A DNA stretch of 36,788 nucleotides, taken from positions 1 through 36,788 of the forward strand of contig CAIVEH010000056.1 of the NCBI GenBank assembly GCA_903904855.1. Direction: 5' to 3'. The DNA comes from an uncultured Bacteroidota bacterium (GTDB taxonomy: Bacteria > Bacteroidota > Bacteroidia > Chitinophagales > Chitinophagaceae). Shown piece after piece: positions 31,937 to 36,788 of this stretch (positions are counted from its first letter, which is position 1; each line of letters opens with the position of its first letter). The notes under the pieces are model-generated. The model did no database searches, was not told the origin of the DNA, and saw nothing but the letters and a program-made list of their open reading frames with translations. A program made the translations under genes and the position numbers.

Positions 31937-31956
31937 TATCACAAAAAAGGAAACAA

Positions 31957-32370
31957 ATGAGATCTCTCAGCATAATTATCCTGGCAATAGCAGCCAGCTA
32001 CATACAGGCAAAAGGACAGCAGGCATTTAAAAATGCTACTATACAGCAAACAGAAAACCATTATGTGGTGAGCTTCTCGGTGCCCAATGAAGTTAACATT
32101 TACCAGTACCGCATAGAGGCTGGCAACGACAGCACCCGGATGGAAGTAACCGGCGTGATAAAACCAAAAGGCAACAGTGTAATGGAGCGCAGCTACCAGT
32201 ATGAAACCTTTGATACAGCATATAAGTATTACCGGGTTGCAGCAGTGGGCATGGGTAGCCAGCTCATGTACTCAGCGATACTGAGCAGGCAAAATTCAGA
32301 TACAAAGCCGGGTGCTCAGCCCTGCGCCCCAAAGCAGTGTGAAACTAATGTGATTGCAAGGGGGAATTAA
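31957..32370 (+). CDS. Small secreted FN3-like protein 2
   Basis: A 137-residue paralogue of the protein at 29696, of the same length. Signal peptide RSLSIIILAIAASYIQAKGQ (about 1-20), then the same beta pattern: HYVVSFSVPNEVNIYQYRIE, TGVIKPKGNSVMERSYQYE, AYKYYRVAAVGMGSQLMYS, and the shared ending CETNVIARGN. The mature N-terminus (QQAFKNATIQQ) is near identical to that of protein 1. The C-terminal part has two extra cysteines (CAPKQCETN) that protein 1 lacks. Start chosen for the signal peptide and the promoter position. Function unknown; expected to be co-regulated with protein 1. Confidence 0.8.
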   Translation: MRSLSIIILAIAASYIQAKGQQAFKNATIQQTENHYVVSFSVPNEVNIYQYRIEAGNDSTRMEVTGVIKPKGNSVMERSYQYETFDTAYKYYRVAAVGMGSQLMYSAILSRQNSDTKPGAQPCAPKQCETNVIARGN

Positions 32371-32799
32371 TGGATATAACGCTAGGTTTGATACTCTATC
32401 ATTCTAAAATACTGACCATTTTTCAAGCTGCATTTATTCGTAATATTGTAAATAATTTTGCAATAAAAAGTGGAAACTCAACAAATAACATGTGTTTCAC
32501 AACATTTTAGGCTCATTTCAAAACATTTTCGTAATGAGTATTAATATATTTGTACCTTACAGCTGGGAATAATCATAAACAAGTGCGGTAGATTTAAATA
32601 AAAATACATTTGCCTGCTTTTGTCTTAATATTATTTGTTTGAATTACACAGATTTTACTAAATTGAATTAGGAGAAGCTAATTTCGCTGAATATCGGCGC
32701 TATCATAAAGGAACAAAACCTGAACGCACAGGGGAGCTATGCGGAAGGCGGATTCTGAAAAGCCTAAATAATAGAGTAGGAAAAAATTAATGTTTTTTT
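32371..32799. other. Intergenic region before the Cys/His-rich protein
   Basis: About 430 bp. Two -7-like boxes are present, TATATTTG (32545-32552) and TACATTTG (32605-32612), neither with a -33 partner. An open stretch without a start codon just after 32671 reads EKLISLNIGAIIKEQNLNAQ and continues GSYAEGGF to a stop near 32758; it is preceded by an in-frame TAG and may be a gene remnant or chance. Confidence 0.4.
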
Positions 32800-33231
32800 A
32801 TGCAAGAAGGACAACAGAAAAACACAGGCGGTATACCAACATCAGGTGGAAGTGACCAAGATCATGACAATCACCATCATCATGATGATTATGATGGCGG
32901 GGGAACTACAAACTGGACATGCACCCGTTGCGGTCTTCAAATGGCTACAAGCAATGGTACTGGTAATAAGCCGGTGCCTCCGCGGTCAGATGCCAACCTT
33001 TTTCCTATTTTCTTAACTGCTAACCAAGGCACAAGTTGGGAACCAGTACCGCCATTATTGGGAGATTTGCAACACAACTGGGGCTGGAGCGACACATATA
33101 ATGTATATATGTGTAACCTATGCGGTCTGACAGACCAAACTAATCAGCCTAATGGGAATCCTCCACCTGCCCAATCACAATTTTTTGCCGCATCAGATTT
33201 TTGTCATAAATGGGTTGGTCAACCATCGTAG
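32800..33231 (+). CDS. Cys/His-rich hypothetical protein with two CxxC pairs
   Basis: A 143-residue protein without signal peptide or membrane helix. After a Gly/Gln-rich start comes a His/Asp stretch (DHDNHHHHDDYD, 21-32), then CTRCGL (41-46) and, 60 residues later, CNLCGL (105-110); Cys135-His136 is near the end. The two near-identical C-x2-C-G-L knuckles could together bind one zinc ion. The middle is rich in Pro, Asn, Gly and Trp (TSWEPVPPLLGDLQHNWGWS). No family recognised. It lies between small secreted protein 2 and the hybrid kinase, and a long hairpin follows it. Confidence 0.55.
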   Translation: MQEGQQKNTGGIPTSGGSDQDHDNHHHHDDYDGGGTTNWTCTRCGLQMATSNGTGNKPVPPRSDANLFPIFLTANQGTSWEPVPPLLGDLQHNWGWSDTYNVYMCNLCGLTDQTNQPNGNPPPAQSQFFAASDFCHKWVGQPS

Positions 33232-33306
33232 CGTGTATACGGTCTGTTTGTGTAATGTATAAATAAGGTATATTAGAGCGGCGAAAAAAGATCATTTCAT
33301 GCCTCT

Positions 33307-33350
33307 ATAAACGTATAAAAGTTCCTAAACCGGAACTTTTATACGTTTAT
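33307..33350. terminator. Perfect 19-bp inverted repeat before the hybrid kinase
   Basis: ATAAACGTATAAAAGTTCC (33307-33325) and its exact complement (33332-33350) around a 6-nt loop. No T-run follows on the plus strand, so it is either an unusual terminator for the gene ending at 33231 or an operator or attenuator for the kinase gene, whose start codon is 33 bp beyond. Confidence 0.6.
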
Positions 33351-33383
33351 GAAAAACGTTTTCTTTTATTTCAGACGATCAAA

Positions 33384-36179
33384 ATGAAACGGATACTATT
33401 ATTGTTGTTTGGTTTCCTGGCTATGCATGCTTATGCCCAGCCTAAAATGGGGAAGGAATTCATTGATTCCTTGACAAAAGAGCTGAATTCCACCAGCCCG
33501 CCTAAAGCAGACTCGTTAAAAACTGCTATACTGGTAGAATTATGTTTTGATTACTATGCTATTAATCCTGATAAAGGCATACAATATGGCCTACAGGGCC
33601 TGGAGATAGCCCAAAATTCAAACCTGAAAAACCAGGCTTCCCTTGCTTACAACTACCTGGGCGCCAACTATTGTGTAAAGGGAGACTATCCGAATGCATT
33701 TAATTGCTGGCTAAAATCGTTGAGCCTGAGTGAAGAACTTGGAAATAAAAAAAGGGTTGCAAGTACCTCAAAAAATATTGGGAGGATATATGTGCAGCAA
33801 AAGGACATCAATAATGCTTTAAAATATTATAACAACGCACTGGCCATCTATGAGGAAATAAAGGACACCATGGATATCCCACCTGTATGGGGGGATATCG
33901 GTAGTGCATATGCTGCTCTAGACAATTATCCGCTTGCGCTCGAATATTATTATAAAGCGCTTGAAAAAAACAAAAAATATAGTAATAAAATTTATACTAT
34001 TAATAATATTGGTAATATAGGGTTGGTATTGATGGAACAAGGGAAAGATTACCAGGGTGCCCTTGAAAATTTATTCCTGGCGCTGAAGATGAATGAGGAA
34101 ATAGGTGATGTGTACAATTCATTAATTAATTTGGGCAACATTGGGCTAAGTTATCTTTCCATTGCCAAGGATACAACAGGCAAGATCAAAAGAAGTGATT
34201 TGATACCGTTTGGTAAGGCTGCTAACCTCAGTAAGTCTATCGAATATTTTGATAAATGCATAGCATTGTGTAAGAAAACCTCTGATCTATATAACTTTGA
34301 GGTATATAGTGAAAAAGTTTCTCAGGCACATGAATTAGTAGGAAACTATAAATCCGCCCTTGAAAATTATAAACAATATGTAAAAGCAAAAGATTCTGTA
34401 TTTAATATTGCGAACAATACGAAAATCACTAACCTCGAAACCAAGCGTGCGGTAGAACTTAAAGACAAGCAAATAGAAATAGACAAGCTGGAAGTAGCCA
34501 AAAAGAAAAATGAGCGTTGGTTTCTGATGGCAGGCATAGGTGGGCTACTGGTGATAGTAACGATCAGTATCAGGAATAACCGTAAACAAAAGGTGTATAC
34601 TGTTTTGCTGCAAAAAGAAAAAGAACAGGTTTCGGCTGAAAAGGAAAACGCTGTGCAGCAGAGGTTGCGGGCTGAGCAAAGCGAGGCGTTCAAGCAGCAG
34701 TTTCTGGCCAATATGAGCCATGAGATACGCACGCCTATGAATGCCGTAATGGGTATGACCAGCCTGGCGTTGGATACCGGTGTGCCGGAGAAACAGAAAA
34801 TGTACCTGGAGGGGATCAAAAAATCATCAGATAATCTGCTGCACATCATCAATGATATTCTCGACCTCTCGAAGATAGAAGCGGGCAAGATGGAGCTGGA
34901 GGAGATCGACTTTTCGCTGGCCGGCACACTGGAGCAGGTGAAGCAGGTGCTGAGCTACCGGGCCGAGGAAAAGGGGCTGCAACTGATTACTTACATAGAC
35001 CCGGCTGTGCCTGATGTGGCTATTGGCGACCCGGTGAGGCTGGGGCAGGCGCTGCTGAACCTGGCAGGCAATGGCATAAAATTTACAGAGCAGGGCAGCG
35101 TGAGCATAGAAGTGAAGCAGCTAACCGAAGGTGTGCGGTTTTCGGTAACGGATACGGGCATAGGCATACCCAGGGATAAACTGGAACTGGTGTTTGAAAA
35201 ATTTTCGCAGGCCAACAGCTCAGATACCCGGAAGTTTGGCGGTACTGGGCTGGGGCTCAGTATCAGTCAGCAACTGGTGGAGCTGATGGGCGGGCATATA
35301 GGTATAGAAAGTGAGGAGGGGTCAGGCACAACTTTTTCGTTTATACTGAACCTGCCCATCGGATCGGAGGAAAGGCTGAAACAGCGGCTGGCTGCTGAGG
35401 AAGATGTGGATGGCAGCGCGCTGAATGGCCTTAGCATATTGGTAGTAGATGATAATGAGTATAACCGCATAGTGGCACGCGATACACTGGAAGCAAAGGC
35501 TAAGGTAAAGATTGATACCGTGGCCAGCGCCAAAGAAGGGCTGGCGCTGCTGCAGCAAAAACACTATGATGTGGTGCTGATGGATGTGCAGATGCCTGTG
35601 ATGAATGGCTTTGATGCCACCCGCTACATAAGGGAACAAATGGACGTACCGGTAAAAAATATACCGGTAATAGCGCTCACGGCATCGGTACTGCGCACCG
35701 ATCTGGACAAATGCAAGGCTGCGGGGATGAACCTCTATGTATCTAAACCATTTAAGGCCAGTCAGCTTATTGGCGCTATTGCTGAGGTGCTGGGGCTGAG
35801 TGGAGGAACTAAAAGACCAGCTCCGGTAATAGTGAAGGGAGTAGCGGCCGGTACAGTAACTGATCTAACCTACCTGACCACCTACTGCGAAAGTGATAAG
35901 GACCGAATAGCAGGATATGTAAAAATGTACCTTAAGGCCGCAGCGGGTTTTGAAGAAAAGGCAAGGGCTGCAATTGCCTCATGCAAGGCGGAAGATGCTG
36001 CAGCGCTGGCTCATGCGTTTAAACCCAAGTGGACAATGATGGGAATGGCCCAAAGTATAGATCTTGGCCAGAAAATTGAGTATATGAGCAAGGAGCTGGG
36101 CAATGAACCGCATATTAAGAAAAGTCTGGAAGAGCTTATTGTTTACAATAATCAATCGATAATAGAACTGCAGGCGTGA
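33384..36179 (+). CDS. TPR hybrid sensor histidine kinase with receiver and HPt domains
   Basis: A 931-residue membrane kinase. Signal peptide 1-18 (AYAQ); a periplasmic sensor of about six TPR units (about 45-335, e.g. YNYLGANYCVKGDYPNAFNC, STSKNIGRIYVQQKDINNAL); coiled coil; one membrane helix (379-396); a second coiled coil (405-437); HisKA with His446 (LANMSHEIRTPMNAVMGM); HATPase with Asn563 (NLAGNGIKFTE), DTGIGIP (590-596) and GGTGLGLSI (619-627); a receiver with Asp734 (VVLMDVQMPVMNGF) and Lys788 (SKPF); and a C-terminal HPt domain with His878 (AHAFKPKW). The full phosphorelay set points to a separate output regulator, for which the LytTR protein at 30264 is the nearest candidate. The signal sensed is unknown. 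Confidence 0.95.
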   Translation: MKRILLLLFGFLAMHAYAQPKMGKEFIDSLTKELNSTSPPKADSLKTAILVELCFDYYAINPDKGIQYGLQGLEIAQNSNLKNQASLAYNYLGANYCVKGDYPNAFNCWLKSLSLSEELGNKKRVASTSKNIGRIYVQQKDINNALKYYNNALAIYEEIKDTMDIPPVWGDIGSAYAALDNYPLALEYYYKALEKNKKYSNKIYTINNIGNIGLVLMEQGKDYQGALENLFLALKMNEEIGDVYNSLINLGNIGLSYLSIAKDTTGKIKRSDLIPFGKAANLSKSIEYFDKCIALCKKTSDLYNFEVYSEKVSQAHELVGNYKSALENYKQYVKAKDSVFNIANNTKITNLETKRAVELKDKQIEIDKLEVAKKKNERWFLMAGIGGLLVIVTISIRNNRKQKVYTVLLQKEKEQVSAEKENAVQQRLRAEQSEAFKQQFLANMSHEIRTPMNAVMGMTSLALDTGVPEKQKMYLEGIKKSSDNLLHIINDILDLSKIEAGKMELEEIDFSLAGTLEQVKQVLSYRAEEKGLQLITYIDPAVPDVAIGDPVRLGQALLNLAGNGIKFTEQGSVSIEVKQLTEGVRFSVTDTGIGIPRDKLELVFEKFSQANSSDTRKFGGTGLGLSISQQLVELMGGHIGIESEEGSGTTFSFILNLPIGSEERLKQRLAAEEDVDGSALNGLSILVVDDNEYNRIVARDTLEAKAKVKIDTVASAKEGLALLQQKHYDVVLMDVQMPVMNGFDATRYIREQMDVPVKNIPVIALTASVLRTDLDKCKAAGMNLYVSKPFKASQLIGAIAEVLGLSGGTKRPAPVIVKGVAAGTVTDLTYLTTYCESDKDRIAGYVKMYLKAAAGFEEKARAAIASCKAEDAAALAHAFKPKWTMMGMAQSIDLGQKIEYMSKELGNEPHIKKSLEELIVYNNQSIIELQA

Positions 36180-36510
36180 TGGAAAATAGTGAACACCAGG
36201 AAAAGTGATTTTTTAAGAGAGTGGTGCAAATGGATCTGTTTCCGTGATTCAGAGAAAGAGACGAAATCTTCTGACTATTTTGAAACTTTGTGATGTTTTA
36301 ACCTGTTTTTGGTTATCTGAAATACGAATGGATCAAGTTGAAAAGTAGAGGGAACCAGTTAAAACGATAGAATCCTCCTGATGCTCATCTAACGGTTTTA
36401 TTCCTCTCCCGTTTGCAACGGTAATCGATGCAGTGCGTTTGCATTACGCACATAACTTACATACCAATACTTCAGTATTTCACGCTCCAAAAAATAAATA
36501 TGCTAAAATA
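36180..36510. other. Intergenic region after the hybrid kinase
   Basis: About 330 bp with no gene seen on either strand and no clear terminator directly after the kinase stop. Confidence 0.5.
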
Positions 36511-36542
36511 TTTGGAAATTTGAATTGCTTATTGTACATTTG
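36511..36542 (+). promoter_or_regulatory. Consensus promoter before a short reading frame
   Basis: TTTG (36511-36514), 20 bp, TACATTTG (36535-36542): a full Bacteroidota promoter. Transcription would start near 36549. Confidence 0.7.
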
Positions 36543-36578
36543 TCCAGAATTTAATCATAAATAACAGATTATATAACT

Positions 36579-36656
36579 ATGAAGTCATCTAAATTCCACA
36601 TTATCTGTTGCAAATCGGATATAGAATTTGCGAATCTGCAGCAAATAAATAGGTAG
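36579..36656 (+). CDS. Possible 25-residue peptide
   Basis: An ATG at 36579, about 30 nt after the expected transcription start, opens MKSSKFHIICCKSDIEFANL followed by QQINR and a TAG. It has adjacent cysteines (Cys10-Cys11) but no membrane helix. A 9-bp inverted repeat (ACATTATCT at 36598-36606, AGATAATGT at 36655-36663) spans most of it, so the transcript may instead be a structured leader or small RNA. Only the promoter supports it. Confidence 0.3.
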   Translation: MKSSKFHIICCKSDIEFANLQQINR

Positions 36657-36721
36657 ATAATGTAGAACAGACACTCTAGCCAAGCAGCACTGTAATTCGA
36701 ATAAAATTATGCATTGTAATA

Positions 36722-36788
36722 TTTGATGGCTTTGCGGTCTTGCTTTTATATAATACCTATTATCAATTGATTGGTTTGCGGCTTTGCT
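36722..36788. repeat. Degenerate direct repeat at the right edge, possibly part of a dispersed repeat
   Basis: TTGATGGCTTTGCGGTCTTG (from 36723) and TTGATTGGTTTGCGGCTTTG (from 36767) are similar 22-bp units 44 bp apart. The second is preceded by TAATACC (36751-36757), the same start as the ~130-bp repeats, and the TTTGCGG word is shared too. It may be the beginning of another copy or relative cut by the window end. Confidence 0.4.

Noticed and set aside
36722-36788. Start of a CRISPR array
   Set aside because: Only two diverged units, unequal in sequence, with the start word of the dispersed repeat between them; no cas genes nearby.

Overview
The window is chromosomal DNA from a member of the Bacteroidota, most likely order Chitinophagales (family Chitinophagaceae or close). 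The evidence is a T9SS-type C-terminal sorting domain, an ExbB-ExbD-ExbD-TonB cluster, many short secreted or lipoproteins typical of the phylum, LytTR signalling, and promoters of the Bacteroidota form TTTG-N19/20-TAnnTTTG. This placement comes from gene content and motif style only; no 16S gene or tRNA was seen.

Layout. 0.1-3.2 kb (minus): purC, asnS and a half-size TauE/SafE permease. 3.4-6.8 kb (plus): exbB, two exbD genes and tonB, with a good promoter in front and a terminator behind. 7.0-10.9 kb: two lipoproteins facing each other, then ispF, a DUF559 nuclease-like protein and hutU on the minus strand, joined by a short palindromic repeat that runs into coding ends. 11.3-18.2 kb: a DUF4783 protein behind sigma-54-like sites, a NUC-fold protein that has lost its catalytic residues, plsC, a cytochrome-b-like membrane protein, a YfiT/DinB protein, and a two-gene unit of a PstS-like lipoprotein and a large TPR protein. 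18.3-23.8 kb (plus): three consecutive DUF4140/DUF4139 paralogues, each with its own leader and terminator, differing mainly in one internal loop; in the third this loop looks like part of a TonB-dependent-receptor plug. 23.8-24.6 kb: a small XRE regulator with a membrane-protein partner behind a textbook promoter. 24.7-25.0 kb: an inverted-repeat element. 25.2-28.4 kb (minus): a T9SS-exported Ig-like protein, then rpsL-rpsG without fusA. 28.7-36.8 kb: an accessory signalling island.

The signalling island is the most interesting part. It holds a LytTR response regulator between two paralogous small secreted FN3-like proteins, a decayed copy of the regulator's 3' end, a YoeB-type toxin-antitoxin pair lying between the regulator and that copy, a Cys/His-rich protein, and a TPR hybrid histidine kinase ending in an HPt domain. 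Upstream of both small-protein genes, and in divergent orientation in the first intergenic region, lie arrays of a TTTCCGCcgTTCAC-like element. They repeat every 20-21 bp and sit at nearly the same distances (about 40, 60, 81 and, once, 102 bp) from a TAnnTTTG box. That is the geometry expected of LytTR direct-repeat operators, and it suggests a small self-contained regulon. Its divergent promoter points at a stretch now occupied by a repeat element and two orphan terminator-like hairpins.

Dispersed ~130-bp repeats (two full copies, one partial relative, possibly another at the right edge) and the short CCCC/GGGG palindromes show that intergenic repeats are common in this genome.
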